From Prorocentrum cordatum (lineage: Eukaryota; Sar; Dinophyceae; Prorocentrales; Prorocentraceae): DNA of 64,000 nucleotides. The notes beneath the pieces are model-generated. The model saw only the letters and a program-made list of their open reading frames with translations, was not told the origin of the DNA and did not search any database. This document shows positions 54,841 through 64,000 of this stretch, piece after piece. The first letter of the stretch is position 1; the number at the start of each line of letters is the position of its first letter. The DNA is taken from contig CAUYUJ010009446.1 in the NCBI GenBank assembly GCA_963575745.1, forward strand, positions 189,646 to 253,645, written 5' to 3'. A program made the translations under genes and the position numbers.

Positions 54841-54940
54841 NNNNNNNNNNNNNNNNNNNNNNNNNNNNNNNNNNNNNNNNNNNNNNNNNNNNNNNNNNNN
54901 NNNNNNNNNNNNNNNNNNNNNNNNNNNNNNNNNNNNNNNN
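54841..54940. other. 100-N scaffold gap
   Basis: Exactly 100 Ns. The sequence after it resumes in the 20-bp array at the point matching 43370. Confidence 1.
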
Positions 54941-55748
54941 ACAACGGCAGACCCCACAGGAGCACGGCAGACCACAGAAGAGCACGGCAGACCAACAGGA
55001 GCACGGCATACCACACAAGAGCACGGCAGGCCACACAGGAGCACGGCAGACCACACAGGAGCACGGCAGACCACAAAGGAGCACGGCAGACCACACAAGA
55101 GCACGGCAGACCCCACAATAGCACGGCAGACCCCACAGGAGCACGGCAGACCCCACAGGAGCACGGCAGAGCAGACCCAAAAGGAGCACGGCAGACCACA
55201 CAGGAGCAAGGCAAACCACAGGAGCACGGCAGACCACACAGGAGCACGGCAGACCCCACAGTAGCAAGGCAGACCCCAAAGGAGAACGGCAGACCACCGG
55301 AGCACGGCAGACCACACAGGAGTACGGCAGACCCCACATGAGCACGGCAAATCCCAAATGAGCACGGCAGACCACAAGAGCACGGCAGACCACACAGGAG
55401 CACGGCAGACACCACAGGAGCACGGCAGACCACAAAGGAGCACGGCAGACCACACAGGAGCCCGGCAGACGCCACAGGAGCACGGCAGACGCCACAGGAG
55501 CACGGCGGAACCCACAGGAACACGGCAGACCGCGCGCGGGTACAACATAAACGCGCCTTTTTGTCGTACCCCGAACGCCGCTGGCGTTTCCCCAACAGGA
55601 GCACGGCAGATCTCACAGGCGCGCGGCAGACCCCAAATGAGCACGGCCGACCACAGGAGCACGGCAGACCCCAAATGAGTACGGCAGACCCCAAAAGAGC
55701 ACCGTAGACGCCTCAGGAGCACGGCTGAGCACACAGGAGCACGGCAGC
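54941..55748 (+). repeat. 20-bp array with unoccupied LINE target (copy 2)
   Basis: Bases 54941-55327 match 43370-43756 and 55328-55748 match 50948-51368. The 15-bp LINE target CACACAGGAGTACGG occurs once, uninterrupted, at 55313-55327. Confidence 0.95.
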
Positions 55749-56340
55749 CTGGGCCGGTTCCGGCGCCGGCCGGCGCCGGAAAATTGAATTCCGAGGCGGT
55801 GCCGAAAAAAGGCCACTCCAAGACATATTTTGCTTTCGAAAATATTGATTTTCTGCTCCCGGCGCCCGGGAACCCCTTCCGGGCCGCTTCCGGCACCCGG
55901 GCCGGCGCTCGAGCCGAACGCCTGGGCCAGCACCCGGGCCAGCGCCCGGGCCGGTTCCGGCGCCGGCCGGCGCCGGAAAATTGAATTCCGAGGCGGTGCG
56001 GAAAAAAGGCCACGCCAAGACATATTTTTCTTTCGAAAATATTGATTTTCTGCTCCCGGCGCCCGGGAACCCTTCCGGGCCGCTTCCGGCACCCGGGCCG
56101 GCGCTCGAGCCGAACGCCTGGGCCAGCACCCGGGCCAGCGCCCGGGCCGGTTCCGGCGCCGGCCGGCGCCGGAAAATTGAATTCCGAGGCGGTGCGGAAA
56201 AAAGGCCACTCCAAGACATATTTTTCTTTCGAAAATATTGATTATCTGCTCCCGGCGCCCTGGAACCCCTTCCGGGCCGATTCCGGCACCCAGGCCGGCG
56301 CTCGAACCGAACGCCCGGGCCGGCACCTGGGCTGGCGGCC
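55749..56340 (+). repeat. 197-bp tandem repeat, three copies (copy 2)
   Basis: Units at 55781, 55978 and 56174. The second unit lost one C, giving a 196-bp step. The same 24-bp palindromes are present. Confidence 0.95.
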
Positions 56341-56464
56341 GACGCGCGATGCGCTGCCACAAGCCAGCTTCCCGCAAGATCGGTCCAGAGTGGGAGGGGA
56401 CGGAGCTGGGCGGGTAGAGGACCACCAGAGCACTGCTCCAGCCTTCCCTCAGCCCTGGGTCTGC

Positions 56465-56945
56465 TGACCACACAGGAGCACGGCAGACCACACAGGAGCG
56501 CGGCAAACCACAAAGGAGCAAGGCAGACCCCAAATGAGCACGGCAGTCCACACGTTCACACGGCAGACCGCACAGGAGCACGGCAGACCGCACATGAGCA
56601 CGGCAGACCAAGAAGGAGCACGGCAGACCACACAGGAGCACGGCAGACCACACAGGAGCACGGCAGACCACACAGGACACGGCAGACCCCACGGGAGCAC
56701 GGCTGACCACACAGGAGCACGGCAAACCACACAAGAGCACGGCAGACCATACAGGATCACGCCAGACCACACAGGAGCACGGCAGACCACACGTTCGCAC
56801 GGCAAACTCCACAGGAGCACGGCAGACCCCAAAGGAGCACGGCAGACCACAGGAGCACGGAAGACCGCACAGGAGCACGGCAGACCACACAGGAGCACGG
56901 CAAACCAAGAAGGAGCACGGCAGACCACAGGAGCACCGGCAGATC
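56465..56945 (+). repeat. 20-bp array (copy 2, right part)
   Basis: About 23 clean units, the counterpart of the error-rich 52082-52662. Confidence 0.95.
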
Positions 56946-57500
56946 GTCGTCGTCGTCATCGTCGTCGTCGTCGTCTTCGTCAATAACGATCTCGAAAATT
57001 ACAACAAAAAACGATGACAGAAAACGACCACAAACATAACACAAAAACCAACCGAACACGGAATCCAACAACAAAAAACAATCAGAAAAACGACCGCAAT
57101 CATAAAATGATAACGACGGCGACAGCGAGAACGGCAACAGCGGACGATTATAATGAAAACGACGCCCACGACAAAGGAAAGGCACGCGACGACGACGACG
57201 GACAAACAAAAGACAAGACAGGCTGGAACAGAAAAAGTAGGCTGGGCGACAACGGGTGGGGGCCCGCGTGGCCGAGAGAAACGCACGGTGTCGACACCAT
57301 GATGTGGCCAGGGCAGCAGACTACCTCGACAGACCAGCGCGGCAGGCCACCATTTAGTCTGTTCTGTTGCGTTTATGGGTTTCTCTGACGTTCTCGCCAA
57401 TACGGTCTCTGACGCACGTGGTGGATAAAAAACGGCGCTTCCCGTTCTTGTCCGGTCAGGTTCCCCAAAATGGTCATTTCGCTCGAGACATCCTCAAAAA
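56946..57500 (+). repeat. Unique-sequence arm of the segmental duplication, copy 2
   Basis: Near-identical to 52663-53219. Confidence 0.85.
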
Positions 57501-57885
57501 ATCGAGGTGTGGTCTGCCGTGCTCCTGTGTGGTCTGCCGTGCTCCTGTGGTCTGCCGTGCTCCCCACAGGAGCACGGCAGTCCGCGCGCAGGAACCGAGA
57601 GGAGCACGGCAGACCAAGACGAGGAGCACGGCAGACCAGGCACTGAAACCGAGAGGAGCACGGCAGACCAAGACGAGGAGCACGGCAGACCAGGCACCAA
57701 GAGCGCCCTCAAGACGACGGAAAGGATGACCAAGACGAGGAACACGGCAGACCAAGACGAGGAGCACGGCAGACTATGCCCTAAGAGTGCCCTCAAGACG
57801 GCCGAACAATCATCAAACAAACAATGAGTCTAACGTCGTCTTGGAATCGTTTTTGAGGGCATCAGTACGGCCCCCCAACAACAAA
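57501..57885 (+). repeat. 20-bp array with hairpin and AAGAGCGCCCTCAAGACG block
   Basis: Matches 60024-60400 up to GTACGGCCCCCCAA. The hairpin at 57549-57583 has one mismatch. Confidence 0.9.
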
Positions 57886-57989
57886 ATCGGCCCAAAGATG
57901 ACCCGCAGAGTGCCCTCAATACGGCCGACCATGACGATTTCGCTGGGGACGTGTTCAATAAATTAAGAGTGTATCAGCACCGTCTGCTG

Positions 57990-58160
57990 CAACAACGCTG
58001 TGCTGGTCTGCCGTTCTCCTGTGGTCTGCTGTGCTGCTCTGCCGTGCTCCTGCGGTCTGCCGTTCTGGTCTGCCGTTCTGGTCTGCCGTGCTCCTGTGGT
58101 CTGCCTTCCTGGTCTGCCGTGCTGCTGCCGTCTGTCGTGTTGATGCGCTGTGCCGTGTAA
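57990..58160 (-). repeat. GGTCTGCCGTGCTCCTGT units, inverted orientation
   Basis: Complement of the 20-bp unit, with 14-15 bp variants (CTGGTCTGCCGTT). A similar patch lies at 58465-58605. Confidence 0.85.
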
Positions 58161-58284
58161 GCTGATAAACCGGTCAGACCGATGAAGAAAACGAGAGTCG
58201 GGTACAACGGCTACGCAGATTTAAACTGCTAGTCCAAAGGCTCTCCAGAGGACCCCAACATCTCCCAAGCACACCCCGAGAAGT

Positions 58285-58440
58285 CCATCATCATCATCAT
58301 CCTCATCATCATCATCATCACCATCATCATCACCATACTCATACTCATACTCATCATCATCCTCCTCCTCCTCATCATCATCATTATCATCATCGTACGC
58401 ATCACCATCACCATCAGCAGCAACATGATCATCACCAACA
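58285..58440 (+). repeat. (CAT)n microsatellite
   Basis: CATCATCAT run with TACTCA and CCTCCTCCTC interruptions. Confidence 0.95.
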
Positions 58441-58464
58441 ACAGCATCGTCAATGACATGATCT

Positions 58465-58605
58465 GGTCTGCTATGTTCCTATGGGCTGCCGTGCTGGTCT
58501 GCCGTGCTGGTCTGCCGTGCCGGACTGCCGTGCTCGTCTGCCGTGTCGGTGTGTTGTGCTGGTCTGCCGTGCGGGTCTGCGGTTCTGGTCTGCCGTGCTG
58601 AAGCT
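58465..58605 (-). repeat. Short GGTCTGCCGTGCT units
   Basis: 15-bp variants of the 20-bp repeat, missing the CCTGT part. Confidence 0.85.
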
Positions 58606-58668
58606 GAAGCTTTGGGGGCTTAAAGCCAGAGAAAGAGAGAGACATAGAGAGATAGAGAGGGAGAGAGA

Positions 58669-58758
58669 TTCTCTAACTAAGGGGTACGGGCTCCTTCCCG
58701 AAACTCGTTGGCGGTTCTCTAACTAAGGGGTACGGGCTCCATCCCGAAACTCGTTGGC
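58669..58758 (+). repeat. 46-bp duplication, two copies
   Basis: TTCTCTAACTAAGGGGTACG begins at 58669 and 58715 and continues to CGAAACTCGTTGGCGG, running into the first (TA)n cassette. Confidence 0.9.
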
Positions 58759-58928
58759 GGATGACGGGAAGCGTCTTCGAGGTACGACAAGCAAGCGGGA
58801 CGTTCTGGCTGAATCCTTGAGTAAATATATCTTTTCTTTAACTATATGGGTTGCCGCGCTGCACGGGATGACGGGAAGCGTCTTCGAGGTACGAGAAGCA
58901 AGCGGGACGTTCTGGCTGAATCCTTGAG

Positions 58929-58965
<37 letters not shown>

Positions 58966-59300
58966 ATATATATATATATATATTTATATCTATGGGTTGC
59001 GGGGCTGCACGGGGATATTTCGTTGCGATGACGGGAAGCTCTTCGGTACGAGAAGCGAGCGGACGTTCTGGCTGAATCTTGAGTATATATATAAGTATAA
59101 TATATTAGTATATATATCATATCTCTTTTTGTAAATACATAGGCCGCGCTGCACGGGGATTTTCGTTGGCGATGAACGGGAAACGTCTTCGAGGTACGAG
59201 AAGAAAGCGGGACGTTCTGTCTTAATCCTTGATATCTATATATATATATTATTATATATATAAGATCGAATATTATCTATGGGTTTGCCGCGCCGCACGG
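58759..59300 (+). repeat. (TA)n cassette array, four copies
   Basis: Cores at about 58763, 58869, 59029 and 59175. The last two have indels (GATGACGGGAAGCTCTTCGG and GATGAACGGGAAACGTC). Confidence 0.9.
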
Positions 59301-59311
59301 GATCCCCAAAT

Positions 59312-59452
59312 GTCTGGCGTGCTCCTGTATGGTCTGCCGTGCTATTGTGTGGTTTGCCGTGCTCCTGTGTGGTCTGCCGTGCTCCCGTGGGGTCTGCCGT
59401 GTCCTGTGTGGTCTGCCGTGCTCCTGTGTGGTCTGCCGTGTTCCGGAAAATT
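59312..59452 (-). repeat. 20-bp array, inverted orientation
   Basis: GGTCTGCCGTGCTCCTGTGT units, then a single TTTCGCTCGGGACGTCCTC block at 59458. Confidence 0.9.
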
Positions 59453-59489
59453 GGCCGTTTCGCTCGGGACGTCCTCAAAAATTCGGCTC

Positions 59490-59825
59490 CGGAGGGGACT
59501 CCGAAGCAGCATTATCTTGGAATCGCTCCCGGAGGGCCTCCAAACGGCCCAAGAAAGCCCCCGAAGGCCCCCCAGAGGACCCCCAGAGCGCCCCAAGAGA
59601 CCCCCAAGAGGCCCCCAAGGGGCGGCCAGAGGCCCGCCAGAGCGCCCAAAACGCCCCAAGAGACCCCCAAGAAGCCCCCCAGGGGCTCCAAAGAGGCGGC
59701 CAGAAGTCCCCCAGAACGCGCGAAAAGGCTCCAGGAGTTCCCTGAGAGCTTCATATCGCCCCATAGAGCCCCCGAAGGCCCCCCCCGGGACTCCCCCAAG
59801 AGGCCCCCGAGAGGCCAGAGGCTAC
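59490..59825 (-). repeat. G-rich repeat family, opposite orientation
   Basis: CCCCCAAGAGGCCCCCAAG-type units, the complement of the family at 28.8-31.1 kb. Confidence 0.8.
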
Positions 59826-59889
59826 GACAGCCCCAAGAGCGTCCAAGATACCTCCAAGACGGCGCCGAAGCCAGGAAACGCAACAGGGA

Positions 59890-60406
59890 TGTTCTCTGAC
59901 GTTCTCGCCAATACGGTCTCTGACGCACGTGGTGGATAAAAAACTGCGCTTCCCGTTCTTGTCCGGTCAGGTTTCGTTGGCGGATTCCCCCAAATGGCCA
60001 TTTCGCTCGAGACATCCTCCAAAAATCGAGGTGTGGTCTGCCGTGCTCCTGTGTGGTCTGCCGTGCTCCTGTGGTCTGCCGTGCTCCCCACAGGAGCACG
60101 GCAGACCGCGCGCAGGAACCGAGAGGAGCACGGCAGACCAAGACGAGGAGCACGGCAGACCAGGCACTGAAACCGAGAGGAGCACGGCAGACCAAGACGA
60201 GGAGCACGGCAGACCAGGCACCAAGAGCGCCCTCAAGACGACGGAAAGGATGACCAAGACGAGGAGCACGGCAGACCAAGACGAGGAGCACGGCAGACTA
60301 TGCCCTAAGAGTGCCCTCAAGACGGCCGAACAATCATCAAACAAACAATGAGTCTAACGTCGTCTTGGAATCGTTTTTGAGGGCATCAGTACGGCCCCCC
60401 AAAAAC
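59890..60406 (+). repeat. Third partial copy of the duplicated block
   Basis: CTCTGACGTTCTCGCCAATA through the 20-bp array, with the hairpin at 60073-60107, to GTACGGCCCCCCAA. It matches 57385-57885. Confidence 0.9.
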
Positions 60407-60555
60407 ATTATCCCGGCAAAGCAACCTAACAGCGATGTGTAGGAGCATATCTGGAAGCATTCCCCTTAAGATTCAAATGAGAATCCAGTTGTAGAGTTCT
60501 GCTGTTCTCGCAGTCGTAGTCGCATTCGCGATGACAGTCGCAGTGGCAACGGCAG
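60407..60555 (+). repeat. Dispersed CAACCTAACAG repeat, copy C
   Basis: Best match to copy B (8937-9085). It leads directly into the CAGCCT minisatellite. Confidence 0.75.
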
Positions 60556-60890
60556 TCGCAGTCACAGCCTCAGCCTCAGCCTGCCTCAGCCTCAGCCTCC
60601 GCCTGCCTCAGCCTCAGCCTGCCTCAGCCTCAGCCTCAGCCTGCTTCATCCTCAGCATCAGTCTGCCTTCAGCTTCGGCCTCAGCCTCAGACTGCCTCAA
60701 CCTCAGCCTGCATCAGCCTCAGCCTCAGCCTCAGCCTGCCTCAGCATCAGCCTGCCTCAGCCTCAGCCTCAGCCTGCCTCTGCCTCAGCCTCAGCCTGCT
60801 TCAGCCTCAGCCTCAGTCTGCCTCAGCCTCGGCCTCAGCCTCAGCCTGCCTCAGCCTCAGCCTGCATCAGCCTCAGCCTCAGCACGAAGC
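60556..60890 (+). repeat. CAGCCT minisatellite
   Basis: CAGCCTCAGCCTGCCTCAGC units with GCATCA and CGGCCT variants. Confidence 0.95.
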
Positions 60891-61177
60891 AACCCAGCTA
60901 GAAGGACAAAGCGCTGAATGTACACCGATGTGTTCGACGACTGCGTATGTAATGATGTGACGATATACAGACTGAGCCCTTCGTGAATGTCTACATGTTT
61001 TTCTGACGCCTACAAACGGCGCTGACGTGTGTGTGAAAAGTGTCCGCGCAGCAAAAGCCGGCGAAGCGTGCAGACAGCCAGCTGCAAAAGGTTGCGAGCG
61101 GCTCTTGGAAGACGTTTACGGAACGGAGCTACGGTGTCTGAAAACAATGGCATCGAAGCGAAGAGCCTCGGAGCCCT

Positions 61178-61422
61178 GCAGCCTGAGAAACACCGCAGGA
61201 ACTCGCATACTGAAAAGGAATGCATTGCAAACCGCACGTTGCGAACCCTGCAGGCTGAGAAGCACCGCAGGATGTCGCATGCTGAAAAGCACTTGTACTG
61301 CAGAGCGCAGGCTGCGAAACCTGCAGGCTGAGAAGCACCGCAGGAACTCGCATGCTTTCGAACACTACTGCTCGAGACCGCAGCTGGAGAGCGGCAGACC
61401 GCAGGCTGAGAAGCACCGCGGG
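61178..61422 (+). repeat. 21-bp GAAGCACCGC repeat cluster downstream of the minus-strand gene
   Basis: Copies at about 61178, 61250, 61308 (divergent), 61323 and 61401, with half copies GCATGCTGAAAAGCAC between them. All lie 3' of the stop codon of the neighbouring gene, so probably in its 3' untranslated region. Confidence 0.85.
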
Positions 61423-61440
61423 CAGAGAGACTTGCAAAAC

Positions 61441-63627
61441 TCAGATGTCCTGATCGTCTTGGAGGAAGTCACGCCAGTCCGGCGGCTGCCAAGAATCGAT
61501 GATGCGCCTGGAGCCACCGCCCGTGCTGCCGCCGATGTCCAGGTAGTCGCCATCGCCCCTGAACAGACGGCCGTGCCCGCACGCCAGAATCGCTTGGTTG
61601 CGGATTTGAAGCAGCGCTCCGCTCTCAAACATCTGCAACACGTCCTGCTGCCTGCGCGTGAAGTTCGGCTTTGCCTGGCCAGCCTGGGCAGACAGATATA
61701 GGGAAAGCCGCTCCCCCTCGTTGTAGCGCGCGATGGCCTCGGCCTTCTGGTGGTGCAGCCGGCGCCGCTGTTGCCGCAGAGCTTCCTCGGGAACTGCTGC
61801 ATCACGGCCCTCACTGTGATCAGCTTGCAACGCTTGCGTTAACCAATCAACGTCGAAGCGCCCTGAGAAGGCCAGCACCTCCCCGATCTGTTTAGTACCG
61901 GCCACACGTTGCAAATGGCGATGCCACCGCTTACGCTTCTGGTCTTTCACAAACTTGGCGACGCTACCCAGACCTGCACCCTTGGCCTGGCCACCTTTTC
62001 CCGCAGGCTGAGAAGCACCGTGAGAACCTTTCTTACCGCCTGGCCCTTTGTTCGGACCCTGCGGAACCGCATGGCCCCCTTGTGGCGCAGACTTGCCTTT
62101 CGCTTTTCCCTTTTCGATATCCCGTTCCTGAAGCGCACGCTGCTGCCGCGACTGCTCGTACTGGTCGCGAGCTACTCTGACCAATTCCTGGCGCTCAGGC
62201 TCCGTGAGAACGTAGCGCACGTCGTCGATGTTCTTGCTCCGCAGAAAGTCATGTCGAAGCTTAAGGACAGAGAGAATGGCTCGGCCAGTCTCCTCCTGAG
62301 ACGCAAAGGCCGTGTCATATTCCGAGCCAGGCTGAGGAGCGCCAGCTGGATCAGTGTCCGCTGGCTCCGTGGACTTCCTCTTTTTGAAAAGCAAGAGACT
62401 GAGATGATGGAGGACTTTCGGATCGTACTCCTCGTCGTACCTGTCGTCCCAAAGCTGCCTCAGCTCCCTGTGCAAGTCGTCCGCGCGATTCTGAACGACA
62501 TCCTCGACGTAGTCGGGATCACCCGGTGAAGTCGGTGAAAGCGGAGGAGCAGAACTCGGCGACCGATCCCAATGCACAGAAGACTCGCGGTCCGCCTGTA
62601 CGCTGACGTCGGCGTCGGAGACGTTTTCGACGACAATTTTCCGCCTCTTGCTCTCCCCAGGCTGAATAGCACCAGGGAGAGTGAGCACAACCGCCACCGC
62701 ATCGTGTGCGTCGTTGCGCATGCCACGATCCGTAAAAGACGCGCCAACGGCAATGGAGCAGAAACGGGCGACTGCTCCGCAGACCGCGACGTGGTCGCCT
62801 TTGAGGTCGGCCGGAGTGGCATGGACCTCCCATACCTTCTCGTCGTTCTGCTCGCGCTGGTAAGCCTCCCGCGCCTCCTGGAAAGTGAGGTTGTCGTCGC
62901 CGACTACAAGCACAACGACTGCCTCGTTTAGATTCTCAAGAATCTTGGCCAGGCCGTCCAGGTGCAAGCGGAGATGGCGAACTGTCCGCTTTCGAGTCTG
63001 GATGCTCGGCGGTTTCTTGCCGCACACGATGTGCATGTTGGCGATCACCACGTGGAACTTGTCATGGCCTGGTTTGTTCACCTCAAAATGTGAAATAACA
63101 GCATCAATATCTCGGCCGCTAGGAGGCCTGTAAACTTTGCTGTCTTCGCACAGAGTCAGTTCCGCAGGCTGAGAAGCACCGCGGAACCCCCAGAGAGTCA
63201 AGTAGTTGTCGACCTCCAAGAAGCGAATGCCATCACCGAAAGGCTTACTGAGGATGTCTGTCACGTTGATCCCTGCTCGGCGAAAGCCTTCACGGAACGC
63301 ACCGACCTCGCAGCCACAGACCATATCAGCATCAGCGGTCTCCACTATCTTGGCGCACAACCTTCCGAAGTTAGCGCAGTGAGTGGCCGCCTGCTTACCA
63401 GTCATCATGCCCTGCTCGAACCCGAAATTGAACGAGGCGACCGTGAAAGACGCAGGCTGCACAGCGCCAGAACCAGGCGTCTGTCCACCTTCCTCCGCAG
63501 GCTGAGAAGCACCGCGAGGCGGCGCAGGCTGAGAAGCACCGCGAGGCGGCGACACTTCGGACGAGCCTCGCGGAGCAGAGGCTGCGGATGAACGTTGGAC
63601 ATGGGGGTACGGCCAGGGGAACGCCAT
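61441..63627 (-). CDS. Endonuclease/exonuclease/phosphatase-like domain protein with repeat-derived inserts
   Basis: The ATG at 63625-63627 (MAFPWPYPHVQ) and stop TGA at 61441-61443 give 728 codons without an intron. The N-terminal 45 or so residues include PPRGASQPAPPRGASQPA, made of 21-bp repeats. Residues about 57-270 resemble the DNase I-like EEP fold: FTVASFNFGFE (Asn), VCGCEVG (Glu), HVVIANMHI (His), VVGDDNLT (D-x-N), GDHVAV, and NDAHDAVAVVL near the end. The rest is charged and Lys/Gln/Arg-rich (for example EKGKAKGKSAPQGG), with no domain I recognise. Single A-S/I/P/V-Q-P-A/G units recur near 63452, 63164, 62657, 62328 and 62003. Such EEP-like proteins are abundant in dinoflagellates; substrate unknown. 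It could also derive from a retroelement endonuclease, but no RT is attached. Confidence 0.75.
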   Translation of the reverse strand: MAFPWPYPHVQRSSAASAPRGSSEVSPPRGASQPAPPRGASQPAEEGGQTPGSGAVQPASFTVASFNFGFEQGMMTGKQAATHCANFGRLCAKIVETADADMVCGCEVGAFREGFRRAGINVTDILSKPFGDGIRFLEVDNYLTLWGFRGASQPAELTLCEDSKVYRPPSGRDIDAVISHFEVNKPGHDKFHVVIANMHIVCGKKPPSIQTRKRTVRHLRLHLDGLAKILENLNEAVVVLVVGDDNLTFQEAREAYQREQNDEKVWEVHATPADLKGDHVAVCGAVARFCSIAVGASFTDRGMRNDAHDAVAVVLTLPGAIQPGESKRRKIVVENVSDADVSVQADRESSVHWDRSPSSAPPLSPTSPGDPDYVEDVVQNRADDLHRELRQLWDDRYDEEYDPKVLHHLSLLLFKKRKSTEPADTDPAGAPQPGSEYDTAFASQEETGRAILSVLKLRHDFLRSKNIDDVRYVLTEPERQELVRVARDQYEQSRQQRALQERDIEKGKAKGKSAPQGGHAVPQGPNKGPGGKKGSHGASQPAGKGGQAKGAGLGSVAKFVKDQKRKRWHRHLQRVAGTKQIGEVLAFSGRFDVDWLTQALQADHSEGRDAAVPEEALRQQRRRLHHQKAEAIARYNEGERLSLYLSAQAGQAKPNFTRRQQDVLQMFESGALLQIRNQAILACGHGRLFRGDGDYLDIGGSTGGGSRRIIDSWQPPDWRDFLQDDQDI

Positions 63628-63775
63628 TGCAATCAAAACTCAGTGGACTGCAGTGAATGAATGTAGTGGCCAATTGAATGCAGAGGACTGCAGTGTCACT
63701 AGCAAGTCCTGAACCAAACGCAGCTGTGGCGGAAGGAATATGAAGCGTCTGGCTATTCAAAATGTTGCCCGGCAA

Positions 63776-63895
63776 TGTCCTCCTCCTCCTCCTCCTCCTC
63801 CTCCTCGTCCTCCTCCTCCTCTTCCTCCTCCTCCTCCTCCTCCTCCTCCTCCTCCTCCTCCTGGTAGTCCTCCCCCTCCCCTCCTCCTCCTGGTA
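63776..63895 (+). repeat. (CTC)n microsatellite
   Basis: CCTCCTCCT run with CGTCC and TCTTCC interruptions, upstream of the minus-strand gene. Confidence 0.95.
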
Positions 63896-64000
63896 GCCCA
63901 GGAATGGGAGTTTTGGGAACTCGAAGAGCACGAAGTGGCCTACAGTTGGCTCCGGGCATTCAAAATGTGGCCCGGGAATGGAGTTCTGGGAACTCGAAGA
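63896..64000 (+). repeat. 75-bp satellite, second locus, cut by the window end
   Basis: GGGAACTCGAAGAGCACGAA, AGTTGGCTCCGGGCAT and GGCCCGGGAATGGAGTTC match the array at 15138-15514. Confidence 0.9.

Noticed and set aside
54796-56983. Long minus-strand frames rich in CRAPVWSAVLLC repeats
   Set aside because: Created by the 20-bp and 197-bp repeats; partly across Ns.

Overview
The window looks like nuclear DNA of a dinoflagellate. The strongest evidence is a 22-nt dinoflagellate spliced-leader (DinoSL) sequence at 43758-43779, which sits at the 5' end of a retrotransposon, plus LINE-type and DIRS/Ty3-like reverse transcriptase remnants, high GC content, very low gene density and a dense mosaic of private satellites. 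The style of the repeats suggests a Prorocentrum-like species, but the genus cannot be proved from this window. Two 100-N scaffold gaps (12228-12327 and 54841-54940) lie inside tandem repeats.

Layout. 0-9 kb: GC-rich unassigned DNA, two degraded convergent reverse transcriptase remnants (3.56-4.99 kb), and 159-bp and 52-bp tandem repeats. 9-15 kb: a 33-bp repeat, a 550-bp (GTA)n tract, a 108-bp satellite (10.5-13.1 kb) that turns into inverted copies at about 13.12 kb, then a minus-strand protein gene (13.5-15.0 kb). 15-31 kb: a run of unrelated satellites (75, 78, 77, 83, 73, about 288, 90 and 100 bp), long GAT/GAG tracts and degenerate G-rich repeats. 31-36.5 kb: very GC-rich DNA with a decayed retroelement. 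37-43 kb: a 283-bp duplication, a 90-bp satellite, G-rich repeats and a family of cassettes built on a (TA)n tract. 43-60.4 kb: a segmentally duplicated field of a 20-bp repeat, into which a 7.2-kb LINE has inserted. 60.5-64 kb: a CAGCCT minisatellite and a minus-strand gene with an endonuclease/exonuclease/phosphatase-like domain.

Only a few proteins are convincing: the two minus-strand host-type genes (13.5-15.0 and 61.4-63.6 kb) and the LINE ORF1 and ORF2. Most long open frames elsewhere come from repeats whose unit is open in several frames. The most interesting points are: (1) the LINE begins with a spliced leader, is bounded by a 15-bp target-site duplication, and its unoccupied target survives in a paralogous block about 4.4 kb downstream of its 3' end; (2) a roughly 21-bp repeat recurs in noncoding DNA and, always in one reading phase (A-S/P-Q-P-A), inside both host genes; (3) a conserved core of about 60 bp joined to a (TA)n tract recurs about 17 times.
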